Shown here: positions 37,266-48,337 of the stretch, piece by piece
How positions within the stretch are numbered: position 1 is the stretch's first letter
Layout of the letters: every line of letters begins with the position of its first letter
DNA from: Euglena gracilis
Taxonomy: Eukaryota > Euglenida > Euglenophyceae > Euglenales
Length of the DNA: 64,000 nt
Assembly (NCBI GenBank): GCA_039621445.1
Contig: CP154954.1
Coordinates: 32,961,455-33,025,454 of the forward strand
Direction of reading: 5' to 3'
Notes under the pieces: model-generated
Told to the model about the DNA's origin: nothing
Database searches by the model: none
What the model saw: the letters and a program-made list of their open reading frames with translations, nothing else
Made by a program: the position numbers and the translations under genes

Positions 37266-40200
37266 CTGGTGGGGGGTCAGATCCCCCCCTGACCTGACCC
37301 CTGGCACCTGCTCAAAGAAAATTCCTTCGGCGCTGCCGGAAATACAGCAATTTTTGAGGGGGTCGGACCCCCCCACCCACCACCAAGCACCTATAGTTGG
37401 CACCCCGATTTTTGCCATTTTCGGCCATTTTCGGCCATTTTCGGCCATTTTCGCCCATTTTCGGCCATTTTCGGCCATTTTCGGCCATTTTCGGCCATTT
37501 TTTCCTATTGGTGGGGGGTAAAATTACCTTAAAATCCTTTCACACCAACAATGCATTTGATCATTCATACAACGTGAAAATAGTTGTGAGCAACAAATCA
37601 AGCCAACACATCCAAAAAGGTCCGTTTGGAATGGGTGCTCAGGGATTAAAGAGGTCAAAAAAATTGGTTGCAATATCGTGAAAAATCTAAATGGCACAAA
37701 TCCATCACTTCAAAGAAGCCTTGATGTTAAATTTCATCTGTCATGATGAGATGATCATCCGTCTGGATGTGGCGAAGTTGGAAGAAAATGCACTCGGCTT
37801 GAGCTCAGAGCAAAAGCAAGCAAACATGTGATCAGCACATAATGTTGAAATATTGACATCAAATGCGCTCACCCAATTGCCCAATTTCTGCAGCATATAC
37901 ATCTTGTCCAGCATCTGCATCTTGTTCAGTATCTGCATCCATTTTTTCTGTTGGAGAGGACCGAGGGAATGGGAGGGCAGGGAGGAGGGGAGGAGAGGGA
38001 GGGCACCTGGCTGGGTTTGGGGAGAGGCTCCACACGGGATGCTCGCCCACCCGCAACCGGCCGGGCCTGCGGGGCTCGGGATACCAGCCCGAATGAGCCA
38101 GGGTTCGGGACACCTGTTGCTCCGCGCGGCATGAGCCTCCTTGTTGGCGTTGTTGGCGTTGCTTGGGCTGCCCCAGCTGCTACGATGATGACGATGGTGG
38201 CGCTGTGGCGGCAACTACACCGCCTCCGCGTAAGTTGGGGGCGAGGGCGATGAGCTGGTGGGGTGTATGTGGGCGGGAGGCGGACTGCTTGGCTCCCTCT
38301 GCCGCGATGAACGACTCCGCCGCCGGCAGTTTGGACCCTCAGATGGGTCCCGAGAATGGCGTTGATGTCCTTGCTCGGGATCAGCAGCTGCATAGATGGT
38401 CAGCCGCAAGCCGTCGAGCTGCTCCTGAATGATGTGTAGAGTGTCGAGCAGCGTGTGTAGGGAGGGGGTGGTTGGAGAAGGGAGAAGAGGGGCAGAGGGT
38501 GCGCTGCGCACTCCCAGTGCAGGAGGATCTAATGGGTTTCATGGCTTCGGGTTTCGGGCTTCAGGTCCTTGGTCTTCTTGGGGTGGGGCAACCGAGAGAG
38601 CGAGGGGCGGTGGGGCCCCGGAGAGCTGTGGGGGTGGTTGCCAGTCCAGGGGCAGGGAATGTGGGCCCGGGAGTGGGAGTGGGACTGGGAAGAGGACCGA
38701 CCGGGAACGCAGCGGACTTAAATGCGGGCTCCGACAGGTGGTAATCCATTGCATCTTGTCCAGTATCTGCAACCATTGCATCTTGTCCAGTATCCCCATT
38801 CGATTCGTCTTGTCCAATATTTGTGTCTTGCCTAATGTCTTCATCCATTGGCTCCCAACCTACCGCAAAAACCCAAAAAAATGACCACAAAAAGCCCAGA
38901 ATTGTCCACAAAAAGTCCCCAAAAGCACACAAAATGACCTAAAATGGCTTGAAATAACCAAAAATTGCCCAAAAACGCCAACAATGTCCACAAAAAAAAG
39001 TGAAAAATAACACAAATCACCAAAATGGCGCAAAATAGCCGGAAATGTCATAAAATGAGCTCATATTGACCCAAATTAGCACAATATTTGCCAAATCAGT
39101 GCAAAATACCCCAAAATCAGCAAAAATTGATCCAAAAATGGCCAAAATGGGCGTAATACTGGAGATTTGTGGAGAAATTATCCCAAAAATGGGGTTTATT
39201 CTTCAAAAAATACAAAAAAATGCCAGCATCGCCCTTGTCACCAAAATTTTCTGAAATGTCATCAAAGCCCAAATAACCTTTTCGGAGGTGGTTCTTTGAG
39301 CAGCATGTGTTGCAGTGCCAGGCATGATGGCAGGAGAACAGAGGCTGCACAGAGACAAGAATCAGTCGTACTAGAAATCGCCCCTCAGGCGTTGGGCAAA
39401 GTTGTTGGGCAAAAAAAACTCGAAAATTTTTGCAATGATTTTTTCTCATTTTCGGCCATTTTCGGCCATTTTCGGCCATTTTCGGCCATTTTCGGGACCC
39501 CCACCTATAGAGCCCAAAATTTCATTCTCGGCCATTTTCGGCCATTTTCGGCCATTTTCGGCCATTTTGACTCTAGGTGCTTGCCCACCACCCATAAGGT
39601 TGCGGGGATTCCCGCAGCCCTGCTCGTCCCCTTCGAACGCCGCCTTCGGGGGCCGCTCTGCAGCGCCGAACAGACTCGCCGGCAGAGCCGCTTTGAGGGC
39701 TTCCCTGCCACCTCCCACCCCAACCCACGCCAGACCGGAAAGGAGCACTGGCCACATTGACTGGGGGTGTGGGCCTGCCCCCAACTGAAAAAGCAAAAGG
39801 AAAAAACCGAAAGAAAAATGCAAAAATGCAACTGACATGTAAATTCGTCAACAGGACCCCGGGATCAGGGTGGTTCTTAAGGAAATAAAAAAGCACATTG
39901 AATGAAAACCCACAGGAAAATGGGCAAGCAAATTTGGCATTTTTCAGATCGACATCAGGGAAATATTGATTCTTCACATCCTTGGACATCGTCCACCCAC
40001 CCAAAACGTCAAAAAATGCATTGTTTAACCTTTTGATTTTCGACCCGTTCAAGCCCCAGTCGCCCTTTGGCCCAAAAGAGTTTAAAAAATTAAAAAAAAA
40101 ACCTTTCCAGTCCCTTAAGGACTGCCCTGCCGAGGATGCATACATTTCTGCTGGAGAGAGAGACTTTGAATTTTCACCTCCGCCAAATAATGTTTTGACG

Positions 40201-43200
40201 ATGCAACATTTTCATTTTGCAACACAGTGCATAATGAATAAATGCATAATCATTCGCACTTGTCCACCAAAAACACAGAAGCATGAGCAAAATAGCCTTG
40301 AATTTTTTTTAAAAATGTGAAATTTCAAAAAACATATAAAAATGACACACCAAAACCAAAATGTGGTGCATATTGCATATTTCGTCAGATCGATTGCCAA
40401 GATGCATACACTTGTACTTCATTATGCAACAACAGAAACAAAGGCAAAATTGGTGTATACTTCAGGAAGATGTCTTGAAAAAATCGCAAAAATGAATGAC
40501 GTCAAAATATACAAAAAAACCCGGAAATTTGAATGCAAACCTGCAACCTGCAACTAACCTGCAATTTCAAAAAATGTTAACTATTAAAAAAAATCTCGCC
40601 AGTTATGCAAGAACTACACTTTATGTGACTTGCACATTCCCCAGTCTCGGGAGGGCCCTGGATGGGACCTGCCCCACGGCGATGGGGCACGCCAGCTCAT
40701 CGTCCGGGATGTGGTGCTTCGTCATGGAGGAGGGGCCATTGGGAAACGAAGCTGGCAGAGGGGAAAGGGGAGGGGTCAACCCTGTTCTCCAGTTCACCGA
40801 AGGAAGGAAGACAGCGTGCCGGACAAAAAACAACGGAAACGTTGCTGTGAGCAGGCACGACAGGCGGTTTTGGTAAGCCCCACCGTGAATGGAACGAAAA
40901 GTCGTTACCCGACTTTTCACTTGGTGGCTCACACAGGGTCGTCAAAGGGTCAAAGGGAGGCATTTTTGGGTGGCTTTTGGGTTTTCACCCCAAATTTTGA
41001 CTGAAAGTTGCCAACCCAGCTGGATTTGGGCTCTTTATTTGTGTGTACGTTCGAGATACCAGCCGGGCCCAGCTGCCAGCCGATTGGACCCCCCCTCCTG
41101 GGACGTTGGGTTCAGCCGGCATCTTTTTTTTTCTCCAGCCAGCACCTTTTATCCTTCTGTCTCGTGGGACCTCCCCCCTAAAGGGATAGATGGGAAGCCC
41201 TTCGGGTTTGAGGTGGGTGGGATGGGTCCCGACAACCCCCCTGGGGGGTAAGGTGGTGAGTCGGACCTAGTTTCAGCCAGGGCAGGGGACCCACATTTGG
41301 GGGGGGGGGCAACCTGCCTTTTTCAGCCAGCCCTGGTATTTTGAAGTTTGGGCCGGGGTTCACTGGACCCCCCTCCCCAGGGGGATCCGGACCCCCCCCC
41401 CCCCCCCCCCCTGAATGTTGGGAGGGCTCACCCCCCATCCTCGGCAGGTCCCAAAAATAGCGAAAAGTTTTCTTCCGGCGCTGCGCCAGAAAATGGGTAA
41501 AAAATTCCTTTTTTCCTCACTTTTGATTTTGAGCATATTGCTCATTATGCCAGGAGCTCACAGCCAGGCTGCGGTCTCCCTGGGTTTCTGAAATAAAGTT
41601 GGGGCCGTTTGGGGGTTGAAGCCCCAGTTTGCAAGTTTTCTGAGTGGCTTCCTCATTTCCGAGTTAGAGGTAAATGAGGTTAAGGGATAGGGTTCCCGGG
41701 CTCCGCGCGTCCAAAGTCCCCTAACGGAAAGTCAGAATTAGGAGTTAGGAGGGGAAGCAAAGTCGAATAGGGGTATTGGTCCCACTTGTATGGCACGGGG
41801 AGTTCCAACCCCCCGTCACACCACTGGGATGCCCGAGCAGTAGGCAGAGGCCGCCAAATAAATGCATAGAACAACCATACAGCGTCATTCTTCATTTTTT
41901 GAGCATTTTCGCCACTGGAGAATATTGGGGTGCATGAACCCTTTCGTCGGTGCAAGAACAGTTTGGAACCTTTGTTGGCTGAATAACTCGGGTCTGGCAG
42001 GAAGCTGCGAGTAAAAAAGAGGTGCTGCAGAAAGCCAAGATCCAGTAGCTAATCATTTAAAAAAAACTTGAAATTCCGGAAGCAGGGCTGGACCATGATG
42101 ATAATTTGCAGTACTCATTGCCTGTCCCAACTCGGGGGGGGGGGGGGGGGGACACCCCCTTTTCCCCAGTTGGATGGAGGTTAGAGGCAGAGGCAGAGGC
42201 GCTTTTTACCTTCATTGGGAAAGTATAAGGGGGAGCACGTCCAGCTGTGCGACTCACAGGGAAATGGGATGAGCCCTGTGCTGTGTCAACCAGCGTCGAC
42301 CAGGGAGGTTCAAGCATGGAACTGCTTGGAATGTTTTGTAATGAAAATGGTTAAACGAAACCATAGGCCCCACTTTTTGTTTGTATTGAACAAGATATAC
42401 ATTCGCCTTTTGATTCATCTCCTGGTTGACTTCGACCAGGTACCAAAGACGCCTTCCCTTGATTATGCAATTATCGAAGTTATCGACCCAGTTCAAGAGC
42501 CCAAATTCTGTGCAAAGAGGTCATTTGTGTTCTTTGGTACATTCTTCTTGTTGCAAAGCCAGAATGAATAAAACAGCAACAATACCAATAATTGGTGTTG
42601 ATAAAAAATTTGGTTGTTTGTTCATGTACTTGACATGGGATTCAGTTCCGAGGACGATCCAGATGCCGGGATGGGACGCCGTGCCATGCAAGGCGAAGGG
42701 GGGTGATCTCCCTGAAAAGGGCCGCCTGGTTGCGGGGGGGGGGGGCGACCACACCAGCACGCAGGGGAGCTAAGACTTGGCGCCAGCACTGGCAGGGGCT
42801 CTCCCTCCCTGCGAGGGGTCCAAGGGGTGCCCGCCGCAGCTGAAAGGGAGGAGGGGACGGCCCCGTGGGGCACCGCCTGCCAGCCTGGGGGGGGGGACCG
42901 CAGTGCGACGGCAGACGGGTGGTGTGGGGCTCGTTGCGGGGGAGGGCGGATGTAGTGCGGGCGGTATTCATCGCGAGACAGGGGGGCTGTTGGGTGGAGG
43001 GGCTAGATGGGGATCTCGGAGGCGATGGAGGAGGGGACAGGGCCGACCACCGGGAGGGAGGGGGTCTGGCAGGGGACAGAGGGGACCGCCAGGTGTGACA
43101 ATTGACAAAAAAAGGGACTGACAGAAGAAAAACAGCTTATTGGATCAACGTTTGAAAAGCCTTTTTTTTGCTCCTTTCTCTCCACAGAACCAACAGACAA

Positions 43201-44036
43201 GAGAAAAAAAGTTTAAAAACAACTGAAATAAAACAATTAGCTTAGTGAAAGAGATGAACAAACCCGCATCTGGTGAACAGAAAGCAAAAAATAAAAATCA
43301 AGATGTCTCTTCAAAAAGAAATGGGGATCAAGCATTATACCCCAATTACTGGCAAAAAAGATTCAAAAAAAATGTCTTTGTTCACCTCCTCGCTTTGGGG
43401 GAAACCCCGGTTCTCGGCCGGGCAGCCCTGGGGGTAAATCGCCAGGGGCTGGCCACACCACGCCGCGCCGTCCTCCTCGTCGAAGCAGTAAATGATGCCG
43501 CCCACCGGGAAGCACACGATGGCGGCCCCAAGCCCGGCGATGAGCCCCAGAGTCCGCGGCCTGCCAGTGGCTCTGCTGGGGCACAGCCCGGGGGGGGGGG
43601 GGGGCTCTTCCTTGCAGTTCCACGCAGGGGCAAACAAAATGGGTCCCTGCTCCACCTGACTGACACCTTCGGCCTGAAGACTATCCAGTCCGAGGGGGGG
43701 TGGGCAGGCGGGCAGGTTTTCGTGCGTGCACCGTTATTTATACAGCGCACAGAGCAGATCACGCAAGCACATCATGCATTCCACCAGTTGCCCAAACACA
43801 ATTCTTCTCTGACCCCCCCCCAAAACCACGCCACTGTGTGGGTTGGGTCTCGGCCATGGCTGCTGGCTCACCAACCGGGGTTGGGTTCACCGCTGCCGAC
43901 ATCCGCGGTGGTGAGGTCGGGGCCCGGGCCCCAAGCCACTGCGGGGGCGGGCCCACCACCTTGCAGCGGCAGGGGTTGTCCTCCGTCCCGATCTCGAGGC
44001 ACATCCCAGGGACGGCGCCCGGGGCAGAGAGGAGCC
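37137..44036 (-). CDS. Unrecognised single-pass membrane protein, Cys-rich (whole gene span)
   Basis: Eight GC-rich exons on the minus strand are joined by position: 44,036-43,960, 43,572-43,386, 42,986-42,899, 42,839-42,755, 40,751-40,669, 39,704-39,592, 38,066-38,007 and 37,265-37,137 (TAG). The protein has one hydrophobic segment (LGLIAGLGAAIVCFPVGGII) and Cys residues on both sides. No domain is recognised. Not all exon phases fit, so exons may be missing or it may be two genes. The start is not found. It lies between SNAPC3 and the right arm of the inverted repeat. Confidence 0.55.
37410..37503. repeat. TTTTCGGCCA tandem array 1
   Basis: About eight units of ggccattttc in a row, one with a C change. 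It lies just after the stop of the membrane-protein gene's upstream neighbour region, in non-coding DNA. Confidence 0.85.
37898..37955. repeat. catcttgtccagtatctg tandem repeat, block 1
   Basis: Three degenerate units of about 18 bp (catcttgtccagcatctg). The minus strand is open through them, as D-A-D-x-x-Q-D. Confidence 0.7.
38007..38066 (-). CDS. Membrane-protein gene exon (60 bp)
   Basis: Acceptor ccccgcag, donor CAG|gtgccc. It reads PGRLRVGEHPVWSLSPNPA. Short, so only moderately sure. Confidence 0.45.
38215..38540 (-). other. Open frame of different codon use, possible retroelement remnant
   Basis: An open minus frame reads LHTLLDTLHIIQEQLDGLRL (a helix), then an Arg/Ser-rich basic part and PTYAEAV before TAG. 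Third positions are mixed, unlike the GC-rich exons around it. A coiled coil plus basic tail resembles first ORFs of non-LTR retroelements, but there is no reverse transcriptase nearby. It lies between two blocks of the tandem repeat at 37,905 and 38,750. Confidence 0.25.
38745..38850. repeat. catcttgtccagtatctg tandem repeat, block 2
   Basis: Four to five degenerate units of 18-27 bp like those at 37,898. The minus strand reads DTGQDAMVADTGQDAMD through them. It may be a coding repeat of the open frame at 38,215 or plain minisatellite. Confidence 0.7.
39447..39570. repeat. TTTTCGGCCA tandem array 2, in two blocks
   Basis: Two blocks of ggccattttc (39,447-39,494 and 39,528-39,570) are split by about 35 bp. 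It is the same unit as at 37,410. It follows an exon of the membrane-protein gene. Confidence 0.85.
39592..39704 (-). CDS. Membrane-protein gene exon
   Basis: Acceptor gtggcag, donor ATG G|gtggtg. It reads EALKAALPASLFGAAERPPK and then GDEQGCGNPRNLM. The intron after it opens with a TTTTCGGCCA tandem array. Confidence 0.65.
39940..40110 (+). repeat. Dispersed intronic repeat family, copy 7
   Basis: Contains cttggacatcgtccaccca, caaaacgtcaaaaaatgca and cgacccgttcaagcccc. Confidence 0.65.
40669..40751 (-). CDS. Membrane-protein gene exon
   Basis: Acceptor ctgccag, donor GGGCAG|gtccca. It reads PSSMTKHHIPDDELACPIAV. Not recognised. Confidence 0.6.
42755..42839 (-). CDS. Membrane-protein gene exon
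   Basis: Acceptor cctttcag, donor gtgtgg. Two frames are open: LRRAPLGPLAGRESPCQCWR, or AAGTPWTPRREGEPLPVLAP, which fits the phase of the exon before. Confidence 0.45.
42899..42986 (-). CDS. Membrane-protein gene exon
   Basis: Acceptor caacag keeps phase 0 from the previous exon. It reads PPCLAMNTARTTSALPRNEP and then HTTRLPSHC. Donor gtcccc. Confidence 0.5.
43386..43572 (-). CDS. Membrane-protein gene, transmembrane exon
   Basis: Acceptor ccagcag, donor GAG|gtgaac. It reads LGLIAGLGAAIVCFPVGGII, a clear membrane helix, then YCFDEEDGAAWCGQPLAIYP and GCPAENRG. Cys after the helix may pair in an ectodomain. Orientation is not known. Confidence 0.75.
43960..44036 (-). CDS. Membrane-protein gene, Cys-rich exon
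   Basis: Acceptor gccgcag, donor AAG|gtggtg. It reads PGMCLEIGTEDNPCRCK with three Cys. Phase 0 at its end. Confidence 0.6.
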
Positions 44037-44121
44037 CTGCGGCGCGGGGTGGTAAAAGGCTGTGCATCGTGGCTGGACAGCCCCGGCGCGTCCCATCCCC
44101 CCCTCTGTTCCTCGTTGTTGC

Positions 44122-44452
44122 CTTTGTTGTTGGTGGTGGTGGTGGTGTTGGTGTTGTTGTTGGTGTTGGTGTTGTTGGTGGTGTTGGTGTTGTTGTTGTT
44201 GTTGTTGTTGCTGTTGGTGGTGGCGTTGGAGGTGATGTTGTTGGGGTGGGGGTAGTGGTGGTGGTGGTGGTGGTGGTGGTGGGGGTGGTGGGGGTGGTGG
44301 GGGTGGTGGGGGTGGTGGGGGTGGTGGGGGTGGTGGGGGTGGTGGGGGTGTTGTTGGTGGTGGTGGTATTGTTGGCTGTTGTCTTTGTTTGTGGTGGTGG
44401 TGGTGGTGGTGGTGTTGGCATTGGTATTGTTGCTGGTGGTGTTGGTGTTGGG
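44122..44452. repeat. (GGT/GTT)n tract
   Basis: About 330 bp of GTT, GGT and GGGGGTGGT units. It creates open frames of Thr/Pro or Val/Gly. It lies upstream of the first recognised exon of the membrane-protein gene. Confidence 0.95.
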
Positions 44453-44939
44453 GTGCAGTGTGTTTAGACTTCACAAACACGCACGTACCACAAAAAAAAC
44501 AATGCAAAATTTCAGCATTACGTACCCAAAAACAGGACCCCCAGGCCTCCTTTTTGGGCCCGTTGCTAAAAAATCCCATTTTGGGAAGCTTTACCACAGA
44601 CTGAGTTGGGGGTGGTTGCCCCTTTCAATGGTGCAGATCTTCTGGGGCTGCCATTCGCAAACTTCCACCTGCATCGGCAGAGGAGCACAATTACTTGATC
44701 CCGGCCCGATCATTTCGAACTCTGATCCCTTGGCAAATTGCACCAACTAAATTCTCCAGGCACCCAGGTCAGTGAACGCCATTTTTATCTAAAACCATGT
44801 GGGGAAAAGTGCACCAGGAGTTCGAAAATCGATTTGGGTCTCAGTTGCTCAGAAGAAGAAAAATTGGTTCCAGTTTGGGTCTAATGGGGCAGGTGAACAA
44901 TTATTGTGGAAATTACATTATATTCCGCATATTGGGGCG

Positions 44940-47900
44940 GGGCGGCTGGCGGTGCGCCGCGCGGTGGCGGAGCGGCGGCGGCGGCGGCGGAGCGGTGGGA
45001 AGAGTGGCGGCGGCGGTACGAGCAGGAATTTCTTCGGATTGGACCCTCACCCTACCACCTGGGGGGGGGGGGGCAACCAGCCAGCACCTTTTCCCCAGCC
45101 GGCAGCTCCCAGCCGGGCCACAGACCCCCCAGGGGAGTGTCTGGTCCAGGCCAGCACCTCCGGCAGGCTGGCTGGCGGGACCCCCCTTCAGGAATTCCTG
45201 GGGTCCGAGGCAGCGTGCCGCCGCATCCAGCCCGTGTGGCGGGGGGCCGTGCTGCGGATGCGGCTGGCCCGGGTCAAGGTGCGCTGCCATCCGCTTCAAG
45301 CAGAAATGCCACAAACTGATTGGGGCAGTCCTCCAAATGTGTAAACCATCGTACACTGTATTGTATTGGGGTTCAGCTTCATCCGGAAGGATGGGGCACC
45401 CACTGTTTGCATGTGGGGGTTCGGCGGGTGGGGATCTTACCAAACAGGGGGGGGGGCACAAGCGCGTTTGTTTTTTTTTTGCTTTTTTGTGTGTTTTTCA
45501 ATTTTGGCAAGGTTTCCGGCTCTTTTTGTGTTTTTCCTGGTGGGGTTATTCAGTTTTTTTTGCGTTAACGTTTTTTTTCCTGATTATGAAAATTCCTCAT
45601 TTCGGCCCCAATTTCCCCTGGGAACAAAATTTTTGTCAAATTCCTGTCATTTTTGCATTTTTGGTCAATAAAACTGCATATTTTTATGAAAATACCCCGC
45701 AGAGGTGAAAAAATCCTCTCCAGCAGAAAATGTACATCCCGGGGGAGCTCCTGACGGACAACGCATGCAAATTGCGGTTTCTGCATTATTTGTGTTCATT
45801 TGTGCTTTTTTTTGCATCATTTTTGAGGATCCATGTTGTCTCCCCCCCCCCCCCCGTACCATGGCTTAAGGGGTCCGCGCACCCCCCCCCCCAGGGGGAC
45901 TGTTAGATCCTGGGGGTGGGGGGGGGGGGGGGGGGGGGGGTTGGCCAGGAGCTGGACCGAAAGTGGTCACCCTGCGCCGAAGACACCAGAAATCTGGGGG
46001 GGTGGTTTGGCCAAAATCCATTTATTTTCAGCGTTTTTGGCCCGAGTGGCTAACCCAGGGGGGGACAGGAAGTGATTGACCAGTTTTTTGAAAGTGGAAA
46101 GTGACCCTCCCCCGCAGGGGGGTCGGTAAGCAATCGTAAACCTCCCTCCCAAATGACCTGGCGGGGCCCTTGCTCCTGGCAGTGGCCGGATAACCTGGCA
46201 GGAGGAAAAAACTTGGTTCCAGTAACTTGGCACCCCCTTTTCAGGCAAAATTCCTTTATGGCGCTGAGAAAAGGGCCCAAATAGCCTGGCGGGGGGGGGG
46301 GGGGGGGGGCCAAAAGTTGGATCCAATAGCCTGGCACCCCGCCAGGTTATTTGGGGGGGGGGGGTTATGGTGGAGGTCCCATCAGCCGAACGAATGCACT
46401 CGCAAGCAGTGGTGGCCTCTGGAGCATCCATAATTTGTCTGTGTCGCTGAAGTCAAAGTTGTGGCAGGGACATCAAATGAGTTTGGAACCAGAGATTCAT
46501 TTAACACTTGTGTGACCCCCCCGGGGGGAGTTTCGAGAGTGGGTGAGTGGGTTGTGCCCGTGGACTCCCCTGGGGGTGGGGTGCGATAGGGTCGGATTTT
46601 CTGCCTGGCCAACGGCCGGGTCAGAGAAGTTTTTGAGGCGATTTTGGCTGGATTCTGGGTGGGTGGGCGGGTGGTTGACCCCCGTAGGGGGATTGTGGGT
46701 GGGTGGGTTTTTGAGACAAGTGGGTGGGTTTGGCCCCGGGGGAAAAGTGCTGCCCCGGGGGGGGGGGGGGGGCGGGTCACCCAGTGAATCTATGGTTGGA
46801 ATGGTTATGTGCCACCTCCCCTGTCCCCTGCCCCCGTGGCATTGTCCCCCTCCAGCTGGAGGACGACGACGCGGAGCTGTACGGCCGGGTGGAGGTGGCG
46901 TTTGACGAGGAGAGGTACCTGCCCCGGGCGGTGCTTGTCATACTCCCCCCCGTGATGACGACGACGGGTGTGGAGTGGGGAAGAAGGCTGGGCGACGGCG
47001 GAAGAAGACGGGCTTTCTTTTCTTCGTGGTGGGCCGCCCTGCCCCCCCCCCCCAGCAAAGCGCTCGCCCGGTGGCCGGCCGTCAACGTGTCGACGGTGTT
47101 GGCGCAGGCGATGGCGGCCCATGGCCTGGACCGGCCCCCACCGGACCCCGCCGCCCCCACCCCCATGGAGGAGTACCTCCGCCGCAACCCACCGCCGCCT
47201 GCCCCGCCGCCGATGCTGGGGCCGGGGGCCCCGCCCAGCCTGCCGCCCCCACCCGACCCAAACACCCAGGGTTGACCCAGAGAGCCACCCTCCCAGTCCT
47301 TCCAAAAAACTTTTTATACAAATTCATTCACCACTTGTTGTTTGAAAATTCAGAATTCTGTTTTGGTGACTCCTAATTCAGTTTAAAATTTGAATTTCGC
47401 AGACAGAAGGTTTGGCATCTTTTCAACATTCGATTTTCTGCTCATGCCATCTTCTGCATACCGCATTTCCCGCTGTCTGAAATTTTCATCGTTTCGCCAT
47501 CCATTATGACGCATTGGAAACGCTGTACCGGCTGAGCCAACGAACCAACTGAAACGACTGAAAAACGGGCCAAGACACGTTGAGGTTGGGGGCCGGTCAG
47601 CGCCCTGTAACCGACGCCAGCCGCACGGTCCATGCCTGGATGAACGACAGTGCGCCACAGCCTGTCCCGAGCCACGGTGTGCCCCTCGCTTTCCTGGGTG
47701 CCTGCCCCCCCCCCCCCATCGACATCGATCTTTTTTCTCGGTAGTTTAACTTTTGAAGGTTTGAACAGATGCATTTATATTTCATTTGTTCCCGTTTATT
47801 TATATTTTATTATAATTTTATAATATATATATTTTATTTTTTATTTTTCTCCCATTTCTGAACTTTTTTCTGGTTAGTTTTCTTTTTATTTGCTCAAAAA

Positions 47901-48337
47901 GGACACAAAAAAAGCAAGGCAACAAAAGAAGTGGGATTTTATTAAATTTTAAGCTTTGCTTTGACGCCTTTAAGAAGTGTGTCTTGGAATGTTTATTTAA
48001 ACGGCCGGGAATGCACTTTTCATTTTTGGTGGCTTTTTACGCACCTGCACATTCTTTTTTGACCAAATGTGTCGCCATCACTTGACGGGGCGGCGCACCC
48101 GTCAGCTGGAACCCGTGGTACCAAAATTGGTACCACTGCTTTCGACCCCCGGGGTTTTTTCTGGGTAAACCGCCTTTTTTCGTTTTGAAAAAGACGGTTT
48201 ACCACCTCCGCCGACCGTGTGGAAACCCCCGTCTGCCGAAGTTGGTGCGACGCGAAACGCTGTATCGCAAGGGCGAACCCTCGTCAGGTGAAGGTGTTGT
48301 ACCTGTCGCTGTCCCCCCTGTTTTGTGGTGCCCAGTG
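44940..48337. repeat. Right arm of large inverted repeat
   Basis: This is the inverted copy of 1-3,390. The inner border, near 44,940, falls inside a coding exon of the copied gene. The outer border cannot be set, because its partner would lie before position 1. The spacer between arms is about 41.5 kb. Confidence 0.95.
44941..47275 (+). pseudogene. 5'-truncated copy of the LRRIQ-like gene
   Basis: Pieces in order: the end of the Arg-rich exon (44,941-45,015), the intact IQ exon (45,192-45,278), the LEDDDAELYG exon (46,856-46,914) and the last exon with stop (47,056-47,275). All upstream exons are missing. The Arg-rich exon is one base shorter in its CGG run than the left copy, which shifts the frame before the splice site. 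No promoter or start is visible. The splice sites and final stop are kept, which points to a recent DNA-level duplication and not a retrocopy, since introns are present. Confidence 0.85.

Noticed and set aside
37410-39570. Regular arrays as a CRISPR locus
   Set aside because: The units are 10 bp with no spacers, there are no cas genes, and the window is eukaryotic.
43759-44597. Thr/Pro- and Pro-rich frames over 200 codons
   Set aside because: They are a GGT/GTT repeat tract with no splice pattern.
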